Shown here piece by piece: positions 1-5,121 of a DNA stretch of 5,485 nt (within the stretch, counting starts at the first letter, position 1; every line of letters begins with the position of its first letter). A program made the translations under genes and the position numbers. Source of the stretch: an uncultured Oscillospiraceae bacterium. GTDB lineage: Bacteria; Bacillota; Clostridia; Oscillospirales; Oscillospiraceae. Under the pieces are notes generated by a model. The model made no database searches and was not told where the DNA came from. It worked only from the letters and a program-made list of their open reading frames with translations. The DNA is taken from the NCBI GenBank assembly GCA_910578575.1, contig CAJTQP010000096.1, positions 1 to 5,485 of the forward strand, given 5' to 3'.

Positions 1-4
1 AGCC

Positions 5-36
5 GTCGCTCCCTTCGTGGGAGCGTGGATTGAAAT
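5..36 (+). repeat. CRISPR repeat 1, consensus form
   Basis: This is the full 32-bp type I-C repeat, with an intact 7-bp stem (11-nt-spaced CGCTCCC and GGGAGCG arms) and the loop TTCGT. It serves as the consensus against which the next two repeats are compared. Confidence 0.95.
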
Positions 37-72
37 TCCATGCCCGGCGGCGAGAGAGTTATGGTGGAACTG
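37..72 (+). other. CRISPR spacer 1 (36 bp)
   Basis: This unique 36-bp segment lies between the two intact repeats. It is GC-rich and open in its first + frame (SMPGGERVMVEL), as expected if it came from a coding region of a phage or plasmid, though 12 codons prove little. The target cannot be named from the sequence. Confidence 0.9.
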
Positions 73-104
73 GTCGCTCCCTTCATGGGAGCGTGGATTG
101 AAAT
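73..104 (+). repeat. CRISPR repeat 2, one substitution (G13A)
   Basis: This 32-bp repeat is identical to repeat 1 except for G to A at repeat position 13 (window position 85), which changes the hairpin loop from TTCGT to TTCAT and leaves the stem intact. The crRNA handle and Cas5d recognition stem should therefore still work. Confidence 0.95.
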
Positions 105-138
105 CTGACCATGGCCAACGAGACGAAGTTTCGACGGG
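105..138 (+). other. CRISPR spacer 2 (34 bp), the oldest in the array
   Basis: This 34-bp unique segment lies between repeat 2 and the degenerate terminal repeat. Its first + frame is open and contains ATG at 111 (MANETKF), so it may have been taken from the start of a coding sequence. The downstream repeat is decayed, so whether a mature crRNA is made depends only on cleavage in repeat 2 and later trimming. Confidence 0.85.
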
Positions 139-155
139 GTCGCTCTCTTCACCGG
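139..155 (+). repeat. Degenerate terminal CRISPR repeat
   Basis: Positions 139-155 match the first 17 bases of repeat 2 at 14 positions, and similarity then disappears. It shares the A at repeat position 13 with repeat 2, not the G of repeat 1. The stem is lost because the 3' arm is gone, so Cas5d-type processing is not expected here. This is the typical look of the leader-distal end of an array. Confidence 0.8.
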
Positions 156-239
156 CCTGCACCTTGCGGTTTGCCTAAACTTGAATGGGCAAGAACCTTG
201 TACCTCTCCCCATCCTGTCCATCACTTCCAGGACAGTCA
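156..239. other. Intergenic, no gene seen
   Basis: The stretch between the decayed CRISPR repeat and the valS terminator shows no ribosome-binding site with a plausible reading frame. The only structure is a weak inverted repeat, CTGTCC at 215-220 against GGACAG at 231-236, with a 10-nt loop. The long open frames crossing it also run antisense through valS and are not credible genes. Confidence 0.7.
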
Positions 240-283
240 AACAATACCGGGTCCACCTCCCACAAGGCGGACCCGGTATTGTT
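240..283 (-). terminator. Likely intrinsic terminator of valS
   Basis: A perfect 15-bp inverted repeat pairs 240-254 with 269-283 (core ACAATACCGGGTCC). The arms can extend inward past an A/C mismatch by CCT/AGG (256-258 with 265-267) to a 6-nt loop. It lies 35 bp past the valS stop codon. Read on the minus strand, the stem runs into TTGTTTGACTG, a modest U-rich tail. The + strand tail (TTATCGATT) is poorer, but the hairpin could also stop transcripts leaving the CRISPR array, since the two units converge on it. Confidence 0.75.
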
Positions 284-318
284 ATCGATTACAATAAACT
301 TACCAAAAATGACAATCC

Positions 319-2976
319 TTACAACGAAGCCGCCTGCTCCTCCAGCTTCCCGATCAACGCGGCCAACTTCTCCGCCCGCTCCCGCTCGGCGGCCACCACG
401 TTCTCCGGGGCCTTGGAGACAAAACCTGGATTGCCCAGCTTCTTCTCCAACTTCTCCAGCTCGTCCCGATTCTTCTTCAACTGCTTGGCAATGCGCTCCC
501 GCTCCTTATCCAAATCCACCAGCTCCGCCAACGGCAGGAAAAGACGCGCTGCGTGGGTGATGATCTCCACCCGTCCGGCCTTGGCCTCTTCGGCGGAGGA
601 CGCCGCATCCGCCATACCTTCCACAGTCACGTCACTGGCGTAGCCCAGGCGTTTGAGGAAGGGGATACCGGCGGTAAAGATGTCGCCCTCCTGGGTGGCG
701 ATGGTGAGGTGGGCCTTCTTGGAGGGGGGCACGTTCATCTCCGCCCGGCGGGTACGAATGGCCTTCACTGCGTCCATGAGCATCTCCACTGCCTTCTCCT
801 CCTGGGGGAAGGCCAGCTCCTCCCGGTAGGCGGGCCAGGACTGCATCATCAAAAAGTCGCCCTGACAGCCGGCCTCGTGGGGCAGGGCCTGCCAGATCTC
901 CTCGGTAAGGAAGGGCATAAAGGGATGCAGCAGCTTCAAAATATCCGTGAGCACATAGCACAGCACCTTCTGCGCCTGCTCCTTGGCTGCCACATCCTCC
1001 CCTTGCAACCGGGGCTTGGTCATTTCGATATACCAGTCGCAATAGCTGTCCCAGATAAAGTCGTAAATCTTCTGGGCGGCCACCCCCAGCTCATAGCGGT
1101 CCATATTCTCCGTGATCTCTGCCACCACGGTGTTCAGCTTGGAGAGGATCCACTTGTCCTCCAGCTCCAGCTTCTCCGGCAGGGCGTTCTCCCCGATGGT
1201 CAGGTTCATCATCAGGAAGCGGGAGGCGTTCCAAATCTTGTTGGCAAAGTTCCGCATGGCCTCGCAGCGCTCGGTGAAAAAGCGCATGTCGTTGCCGGGG
1301 CTGTTGCCCGTGACCAGGTTGAAGCGCAGGGCATCCGCGCCGTACTGCTCCGCAATTTCCAGGGGGTCGATGCCGTTGCCCAGAGACTTGCTCATCTTCC
1401 GCCCCTTGTCGTCCCGGATCAGGCCGTGGATGAACACCGTGTGGAAGGGGGGCTTCCCGGTGTGCTCACAGGCGGAGAAAATCATCCGGGCCACCCAAAA
1501 GAAGATGATGTCATAGCCGGTGACCAGCACGTCAGTGGGGTAGAAGAAGTCCAAGTCCTCGGTCTTTTCCGGCCAGCCCAGGGTGGAGAAGGGCCACAGA
1601 GCGGAGCTGAACCAGGTGTCCAGCACGTCCGGGTCCCGCTCGATATTCTTGGAACCACATTTTTCGCACTGGGTGGCGTCTGTACGGGAGACGGTCATGT
1701 GGCCGCAGTCGGCGCAGTACCATACAGGAATTTGATGCCCCCACCAGAGCTGGCGGGAGATACACCAGTCGTGGACGTTCTCCATCCAGTTGGTATAGGT
1801 CTTGGCAAAGCGGTCGGGGACAAAGCGGGTCTCCCCCTCATTGACCACCCGCAGGGCCTCCTTGGCCAGAGGCTCCATTTTCACGAACCACTGGGCGGAG
1901 ATGATGGGCTCCACGTCGTTGTGGCAGCGGTAGCAGGTACCCACGTTGTGCTGGTGGTCCTCTACCTTTTCCAAAAAGCCCAAGGCCTCCAAATCCGCCA
2001 CGATGGCCTTCCGGGCCTCATAGCGGTCCATCCCCTCATACTTGCCCCCAAGCTCGTTGACCACCCCGTGGTCGTCCAGGACCCGGATGGATTCCAGGTT
2101 GTGGCGCAGGCCCACCTCGAAGTCGTTGGGGTCGTGGGCGGGAGTCATCTTCACGCAGCCAGTGCCGAACTCCATCTCCACGTACTCGTCGGCCACGATG
2201 GGGATCTCCCGGTCCATCAGGGGCAGGATGCAGTGCTTGCCCACCAGGTCCTTGTACCGCGCATCGTCGGGGTGGACGGCTACACCGGAGTCCCCCAGCA
2301 TGGTCTCCGGCCGGGTGGTGGCGATAATTACATAGCGTCCCGGCTCGTCCTTGATGGGGTATTTGATGTGCCACAGGTGGCCAGGCTTGTCCACATACTC
2401 CACCTCGGCGTCAGACAGGGCGGTAACGCAGTTGGGGCACCAGTTGATGATGCGGCTGCCCTTATAGATCAGATCCTTTTCATAGAGGCTGACGAACACC
2501 TCTCGCACCGCGTGGGACAGGCCGTCATCCATGGTGAAGCGGGCCCGGTCCCAGTCGCAGGAGACCCCCAGCTTCTTCTGCTGCTCCACGATGCGGGCAC
2601 CGTACTTGGCCTTCCAGGCCCACACCCGTTCCAGGAACTTTTCCCGGCCCAGGTCATAACGGCTCAGGCCCTCGTTGTTGCGCAGATCTTCCTCCACCTT
2701 CACCTGGGTGGAGATGCCCGCGTGGTCCACACCGGGGACCCACAGAGCGGCATAGCCCTCCATACGCTTGAAGCGGATGAGGATATCTTGCAGGGTACAG
2801 TCCATGGCATGGCCCATGTGGAGTTGGCCGGTGACGTTGGGGGGCGGCATGACGATGGTGTAGGGCTTCTTCTTGGCATCCCGGATGCCGGCGAAGCACT
2901 TGTTCTCCTCCCACTGGGCATAGATGCGGCCTTCCACCTCTCTGGGGTCGTAGACCTTTGGCAGTTCTTTTCTCAT
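319..2976 (-). CDS. valS: Valyl-tRNA synthetase (ValRS), class I
   Basis: The 885-aa product charges tRNA-Val with valine in the cytoplasm and edits mischarged threonine. The length fits bacterial ValRS, about 880 aa in Bacillus. Visible in order: the HIGH-type signature HMGH at residues 53-56 after PPPNVTGQL; paired cysteines at 180/183 and 348/351; the CP1 editing domain with TTRPETMLGDSG (220-231) and HDPNDFE (281-287); a zinc-ribbon-like set C421/C424/C437/C440; KMSKS at 527-531; the anticodon-binding helical domain (about 605-700); and a charged C-terminal coiled coil (about 820-880) typical of ValRS. The ATG at 2976 is chosen because AGGAGG (2982-2987) sits 5 nt upstream and the family N-terminus begins there. 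The frame stays open further upstream but only through GC-rich intergenic DNA. No promoter is seen between it and the YcxB-like gene, so it is probably co-transcribed under the T-box leader. No defect is visible. Confidence 0.98.
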   Translation of the reverse strand: MRKELPKVYDPREVEGRIYAQWEENKCFAGIRDAKKKPYTIVMPPPNVTGQLHMGHAMDCTLQDILIRFKRMEGYAALWVPGVDHAGISTQVKVEEDLRNNEGLSRYDLGREKFLERVWAWKAKYGARIVEQQKKLGVSCDWDRARFTMDDGLSHAVREVFVSLYEKDLIYKGSRIINWCPNCVTALSDAEVEYVDKPGHLWHIKYPIKDEPGRYVIIATTRPETMLGDSGVAVHPDDARYKDLVGKHCILPLMDREIPIVADEYVEMEFGTGCVKMTPAHDPNDFEVGLRHNLESIRVLDDHGVVNELGGKYEGMDRYEARKAIVADLEALGFLEKVEDHQHNVGTCYRCHNDVEPIISAQWFVKMEPLAKEALRVVNEGETRFVPDRFAKTYTNWMENVHDWCISRQLWWGHQIPVWYCADCGHMTVSRTDATQCEKCGSKNIERDPDVLDTWFSSALWPFSTLGWPEKTEDLDFFYPTDVLVTGYDIIFFWVARMIFSACEHTGKPPFHTVFIHGLIRDDKGRKMSKSLGNGIDPLEIAEQYGADALRFNLVTGNSPGNDMRFFTERCEAMRNFANKIWNASRFLMMNLTIGENALPEKLELEDKWILSKLNTVVAEITENMDRYELGVAAQKIYDFIWDSYCDWYIEMTKPRLQGEDVAAKEQAQKVLCYVLTDILKLLHPFMPFLTEEIWQALPHEAGCQGDFLMMQSWPAYREELAFPQEEKAVEMLMDAVKAIRTRRAEMNVPPSKKAHLTIATQEGDIFTAGIPFLKRLGYASDVTVEGMADAASSAEEAKAGRVEIITHAARLFLPLAELVDLDKERERIAKQLKKNRDELEKLEKKLGNPGFVSKAPENVVAAERERAEKLAALIGKLEEQAASL

Positions 2977-2989
2977 GAGTTCCTCCTCG

Positions 2990-3133
2990 TTTGTGTCACG
3001 CTGCGCCTGTTCGCGACGCGGTTCTAAGCCCCTCCGACTCCGGCGAACCCATCCGGGGCCTGCGGCCCCTCCTTGGGCTTCGCCTGCGCGACCGGTCTTA
3101 GCCCGCTGCTCACGACGGCTCCGCGCTTCGGTT
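2990..3133 (-). repeat. GC-rich structured intergenic element with internal direct repeat
   Basis: The gap between the YcxB-like gene and valS holds no reading frame of its own but is highly structured. A long imperfect hairpin spans 3042-3084: GGCGAA/TTCGCC (3042-3047 with 3079-3084), CCCA/TGGG (3048-3051 with 3074-3077, one bulged base), then GGGGCC/GGCCCC (3055-3060 with 3064-3069) around a 3-nt loop. Flanking it are two direct-repeat copies, 3004-3031 and 3081-3104, identical at 23 of 24 aligned positions apart from 4 gap positions; similarity continues weakly beyond each. No T-tract follows on either strand, so it is not an ordinary intrinsic terminator. It resembles the dispersed intergenic repeats of GC-rich Clostridia, but whether it is repeated in this genome cannot be seen here. 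Confidence 0.6.
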
Positions 3134-3664
3134 TTAAAATTCCTGAATAGGGAGCTGGGTGTGCTGGCCGATGAAGCTCTTAAAGCCCATGGCGTCCCCT
3201 TGGGTAAAGCCCGCTTTTTCCAAAATGATCCCGTGGTCCTCGTCGAAAAACAGGACGTACCACTGCTCATCCGCCACCACAGCAAAGACCTGTTCGTAGG
3301 GATGGTGGGTCACCCCCGCCTGGGTGGTGCAGCTGAACTCCTCCTCCGCAAAGGCGTAGGTACAGACCTTCATGGCGCTCTGGAGCTGCCGTTGGGAGGA
3401 GCGCAGCTGGTAGGCATCCCAGCGCAGGACCATCAGCAGCAGGAAAAGCCCATAGAGGATGAGCAGCGTCCCCGCCAGTTGCCAGTCCTGCCCCTTGTAA
3501 CAATAGATGCCCCCCGCCAGGAAGGCCACGCCGATGATGGCGTTGCCGCTCCGGGTGCGCCGGGACTTCTCCTTGCGCACGCTGGCCTGGGCCAGACGGT
3601 TCATGGCCGCCAGGGCGCGGCGGTCGTAGGTGGTTTGGTTGATGAACAGCGCGTTTTCGTTCAT
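3134..3664 (-). CDS. YcxB-like two-helix membrane protein
   Basis: The 176-aa protein has a basic N-terminal segment (about 20-40), two hydrophobic helices (about 41-57 and 62-80) and a cytoplasmic-type C-terminal domain (about 100-166) with the YcxB-like pattern HPYEQVFAVVADEQWYVLFF followed by a GF..GD...F..FI segment. The family's molecular function is not established. Two in-frame ATGs lie 6 nt apart. The second (3664) is preferred because the GAGAGG site (3674-3679) is 9 nt upstream of it but only 3 nt from the first. The frame extends further upstream only into the T-box terminator. It is the first gene after the valine T-box leader, with valS 157 bp downstream, so it should rise when tRNA-Val is uncharged. 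Why a YcxB protein sits in this position is unknown. Family assignment is by pattern recognition. Confidence 0.85.
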   Translation of the reverse strand: MNENALFINQTTYDRRALAAMNRLAQASVRKEKSRRTRSGNAIIGVAFLAGGIYCYKGQDWQLAGTLLILYGLFLLLMVLRWDAYQLRSSQRQLQSAMKVCTYAFAEEEFSCTTQAGVTHHPYEQVFAVVADEQWYVLFFDEDHGIILEKAGFTQGDAMGFKSFIGQHTQLPIQEF

Positions 3665-3695
3665 GGTCATGATCCTCTCTCTGTCAGCGTACAGC

Positions 3696-3732
3696 AAAAA
3701 ACGCCCCAGGCCCCCGTAAGGGCTCCAGGGCG
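3696..3732 (-). terminator. T-box regulated intrinsic terminator
   Basis: On the minus strand, CGCCC (3728-3732) pairs with GGGCG just before six T's (3696-3701). The inner part (TGGAGCCC against GGGGGCC) pairs with small bulges around the loop TTAC. It overlaps the 3' side of the antiterminator region and lies about 30 nt ahead of the YcxB-like start, the expected position for a T-box attenuator. Confidence 0.9.
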
Positions 3733-3938
3733 AAGAAACTCCGCGGTACCACCTGAGTTCAGGCCAAGGGCCTGCGCTTCTTATCCCGCTAACGGGGGGA
3801 CCGGCCTGCCTTACTGGGTGGTTCGGGCAGGCAGCTCCGGGACGACTTCCCCGCGGCTGGGGAGAGACTTGCAGCAACCGTCTCCTCTCTGTACCCCCGC
3901 TTGGCGCGTACTACTTCCCTTCCTTGCCTTTGCTTTGT
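3696..3938 (-). promoter_or_regulatory. T-box riboswitch leader, valine specificity
   Basis: The minus-strand leader carries the T-box sequence AGGTGGTACCGCGG at 3741-3754. Stem I features are recognisable: AGAGAGGA (3883-3890) and GGTTGCTGCAAGT near the distal end. The specifier region GGAAGTCGTCCCGGAG contains GUC twice in tandem (3841-3846), both valine codons. A stem III CCCG...CGGG with GTTA follows near 3787-3796. The antiterminator helix pairs AACTC (3755-3759) with GAGTT (3737-3741), exposing UGGU, which complements the ACCA end of tRNA-Val. By the known T-box mechanism, uncharged tRNA-Val stabilises the antiterminator and charged tRNA lets the terminator form. The transcript start is inferred from the promoter spacing. 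Confidence 0.93.
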
Positions 3939-3945
3939 CCTCCTT

Positions 3946-3975
3946 AGTATATGCCATAGTGCGTGGATTTGTCAA
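3946..3975 (-). promoter_or_regulatory. Sigma-A promoter of the T-box/ycxB-like/valS operon
   Basis: A perfect -35 box TTGACA (3970-3975) and a -10 box TATACT (3946-3951) are separated by 18 bp on the minus strand. Transcription should begin near 3938-3940, immediately before the T-box stem I. It lies 21 bp after the toxin stop codon, with no terminator visible between them. Confidence 0.85.
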
Positions 3976-3996
3976 GGGCGGGCGCTTGGTTTTCTT

Positions 3997-4263
3997 CTAA
4001 AACAAGTCTGCATGTGTACCTGTGCGATAAAGAAGAAGCGCATCTCTGGCCTGCCGGTATACAAGCAGCCAATCCGGTGTAACATGACATTCCCGGTATC
4101 CTGCATAATTCCCGCTCAAGCTATGGTCCCTATTCTTTTGCGGCAGTTGCTCCGGTATTCTCAAGCTGTCTATTACCTTTTTCAGTGCATCCATATCATA
4201 ACGGCGTTTTACGCAAGCTTTGAAGTCCCGTCTAAACTGCGTGGAATATCGAACATCCAGCAT
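3997..4263 (-). CDS. YafQ/RelE-family mRNA interferase toxin
   Basis: The 88-aa protein is a type II toxin of the YafQ branch of the RelE superfamily; characterised members cleave mRNA on the ribosome. The C-terminal half has the family signature HSLSG.Y.GYRECHV.PDWLL.Y followed by RTGTHADLF. The residues important in E. coli YafQ (H50, H63, D67, W68, H87, F91) align with H47, H60, D64, W65, H84 and F88 here, so it looks catalytically intact. The length is normal (E. coli YafQ is 92 aa). The ATG lies 2 nt after the antitoxin stop, with GGAGG inside the antitoxin's last codons 7 nt upstream, giving tight translational coupling. Base composition is lower in GC than valS, in keeping with horizontal acquisition. 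The stop TAG is at 3997-3999. Confidence 0.93.
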   Translation of the reverse strand: MLDVRYSTQFRRDFKACVKRRYDMDALKKVIDSLRIPEQLPQKNRDHSLSGNYAGYRECHVTPDWLLVYRQARDALLLYRTGTHADLF

Positions 4264-4265
4264 CG

Positions 4266-4475
4266 TCAGTCCTCCATCAATTCTTCAAAAAGCTGTTGCG
4301 TTGTACCGCTGAAATCGTGTCCACCACCATGATCCAACTCTGCAAAGGCATCCAAGGTTTCCCGATTGGGTGTCTCATCTGGCACAGCTGCCCCTTGCAG
4401 GTAAGAAATCACATAAAACATACGACTTTCGGGTATTTGGTCAATCAATGCTTTTGCAAATTCTCTGTTGCTCAC
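4266..4475 (-). CDS. Antitoxin partner of the YafQ-like toxin
   Basis: The 69-aa acidic protein immediately precedes the toxin and is inferred to be its antitoxin. The N-terminal part (residues 4-29, EFAKALIDQIPESRMFYVIS then YLQGA) looks helical, and the C-terminus ends GGGHDFSGTTQQLFEELMED, the F.G(S/T)T..LF.EL pattern common at the toxin-binding end of RelB-like antitoxins. No clear ribbon-helix-helix N-terminus as in DinJ/RelB is visible, so the exact family is uncertain. The GTG start at 4475 is chosen because GGAGGAGAAGGAG lies directly upstream (about 4478-4490). Starting at the further GTG at 4496 would translate the ribosome-binding site itself. It is probably autoregulated with the toxin from the promoter at 4529-4557, as is usual for type II pairs, though no clear operator is visible. 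Confidence 0.85.
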   Translation of the reverse strand: MSNREFAKALIDQIPESRMFYVISYLQGAAVPDETPNRETLDAFAELDHGGGHDFSGTTQQLFEELMED

Positions 4476-4528
4476 AGCTCCTTCTCCTCCTTTCACGCAC
4501 TCTCTATCTGGTGTATCCTTGTTTTTTT

Positions 4529-4557
4529 ATTTTATCACACAAAGGTCCTGCCAGCAA
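4529..4557 (-). promoter_or_regulatory. Likely promoter of the toxin-antitoxin operon
   Basis: On the minus strand TTGCTG (4552-4557) and TAAAAT (4529-4534) are spaced by 17 bp, followed by an A-rich stretch and then the antitoxin ribosome-binding site about 40 bp further on. The -35 matches four of six consensus bases and the -10 five of six. Confidence 0.6.
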
Positions 4558-4597
4558 GAGAGTATTTCTTCCTGTGCCCTCCCCCCAGACAACATGC

Positions 4598-4626
4598 TTG
4601 ACAGGTTCGCCGCAAGGCCATACTAT
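4598..4626 (+). promoter_or_regulatory. Promoter of the GNAT acetyltransferase gene
   Basis: TTGACA (4598-4603) and TACTAT (4621-4626) are spaced by 17 bp on the + strand, ending 33 bp before the start codon. This is a near-consensus sigma-A promoter. Its -35 lies 40 bp from the -35 of the divergent toxin-antitoxin promoter, so the 163-bp gap (4497-4659) is a compact divergent regulatory region. Confidence 0.8.
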
Positions 4627-4659
4627 TAAAGCTATCAAAAACTCTGGAGGTACCCTTCA

Positions 4660-5121
4660 ATGTTTCTTCGCAAATACACCCCCACAGACTGCCCCCACCT
4701 GCTGGCGCTTTTCCAGCAAACAGTCCATGCCATCAATGCCAGGGACTATAGCCCGGAACAGCTGGCGGCGTGGACCAGTGGACAAGACCTTGCCCGCTGG
4801 AACCAGTCCCTTCTGGCCCATGAGAGCTTTGTGGCAATGGTAAACGGCAGCATTGCTGGCTTTGGAGACATGGACCAAAGTGGCTATCTGGACCGCCTGT
4901 ATGTCCACAAAGACCACCAGGGACAGGGCATCGGCACCGCCCTCTGTCAGGCACTGGAGGAAAGCGTTTCTGTCTGCAAGTATACTGTCCATGCCTCCAT
5001 CACGGCCAAGCCCTTTTTTGAACAGCAGGGGTACACTGTGGTGGAGAAGCAACAGGTGATGCGCAATGGGGTCCCTTTGACCAACTACCGGATGGAACGG
5101 CATCCCGACTCACGCACATAA
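4660..5121 (+). CDS. GNAT-family N-acetyltransferase, YafP-like
   Basis: The 153-aa cytoplasmic protein carries the GNAT fold for acetyl-CoA-dependent N-acetylation; its acceptor is unknown. The acetyl-CoA-binding motif A is YVHKDHQGQGIGTAL (81-95, Q-x-x-G-x-G type). The segment VHASITAKPFFEQQGY (110-125) and the YSPEQLAAW motif near residue 30 closely resemble remembered E. coli YafP (HYSPQQISAW, VDASITAKPFFERYGF), so it is placed in the YafP-like group. ATG at 4660 is preceded by CTGGAGG with 9 nt spacing (GGAGG at 4646-4650). It has its own promoter and points away from the toxin-antitoxin pair. Its 3' end overlaps the convergent membrane-protein gene by 12 bp (5110-5121), and no terminator is seen after it. 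It appears complete. Confidence 0.92.
   Translation: MFLRKYTPTDCPHLLALFQQTVHAINARDYSPEQLAAWTSGQDLARWNQSLLAHESFVAMVNGSIAGFGDMDQSGYLDRLYVHKDHQGQGIGTALCQALEESVSVCKYTVHASITAKPFFEQQGYTVVEKQQVMRNGVPLTNYRMERHPDSRT

Larger units (their letters stand above)
1..155 (+). CRISPR. Trailer end of a type I-C CRISPR array (partial)
   Basis: Two 32-bp repeats (5-36 and 73-104) separated by a 36-bp spacer are followed by a 34-bp spacer and a decayed third repeat from 139. The repeat starts GTCGCTCCC, ends GTGGATTGAAAT and has a 7-bp stem CGCTCCC/GGGAGCG around a 5-nt loop. This is the well-known type I-C (Cas5d/Cas8c/Cas7 system) repeat. ATTGAAAT at the 3' end implies transcription on the + strand with the leader to the left, off the window. 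Positions 1-4 are then the tail of another spacer. Decay of the last repeat marks the leader-distal end. No cas gene is visible here; they are expected further left or elsewhere. The subtype is assigned from the repeat alone. Confidence 0.95.

Noticed and set aside
111..643. Two overlapping + strand frames starting in CRISPR spacer 2 and at 185
   Set aside because: They have no ribosome-binding site and low-complexity Pro/Ser-rich translations, and they run antisense into the 3' end of valS.
553..3027. An 824-codon open frame on the + strand opposite valS
   Set aside because: It is the antisense shadow of valS, kept open by GC-rich codon use. Its translation is His/Gly/Leu/Val-rich without any domain, and valS on the other strand has every family motif.
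3042..3084. Intrinsic terminator after the YcxB-like gene
   Set aside because: The hairpin is strong, but neither strand has a T-tract after it, and valS downstream has no promoter of its own.
2977..3285. N-terminal extension of valS by about 103 codons
   Set aside because: The extension runs through the GC-rich repeat and into the YcxB-like gene in another frame. The ATG at 2976 has an ideal AGGAGG site, and the family N-terminus starts there.
3665..3877. N-terminal extension of the YcxB-like protein by about 71 codons
   Set aside because: It would translate the T-box antiterminator and terminator. The start at 3664 has a fitting ribosome-binding site downstream of the terminator.
2975..4000. 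A 341-codon + strand frame across the YcxB-like gene and T-box leader
   Set aside because: It is antisense to a recognisable gene and riboswitch, has no family pattern and lacks a good start context.
4497..4540. Possible operator GTGT...ACAC around the toxin-antitoxin promoter
   Set aside because: Only four bases per arm match with an AT-rich centre, which is within chance expectation, so no operator is called.
4657..5103. A 148-codon minus-strand frame opposite the GNAT gene
   Set aside because: The + strand product has clear GNAT motifs, promoter and RBS; the antisense frame has none.
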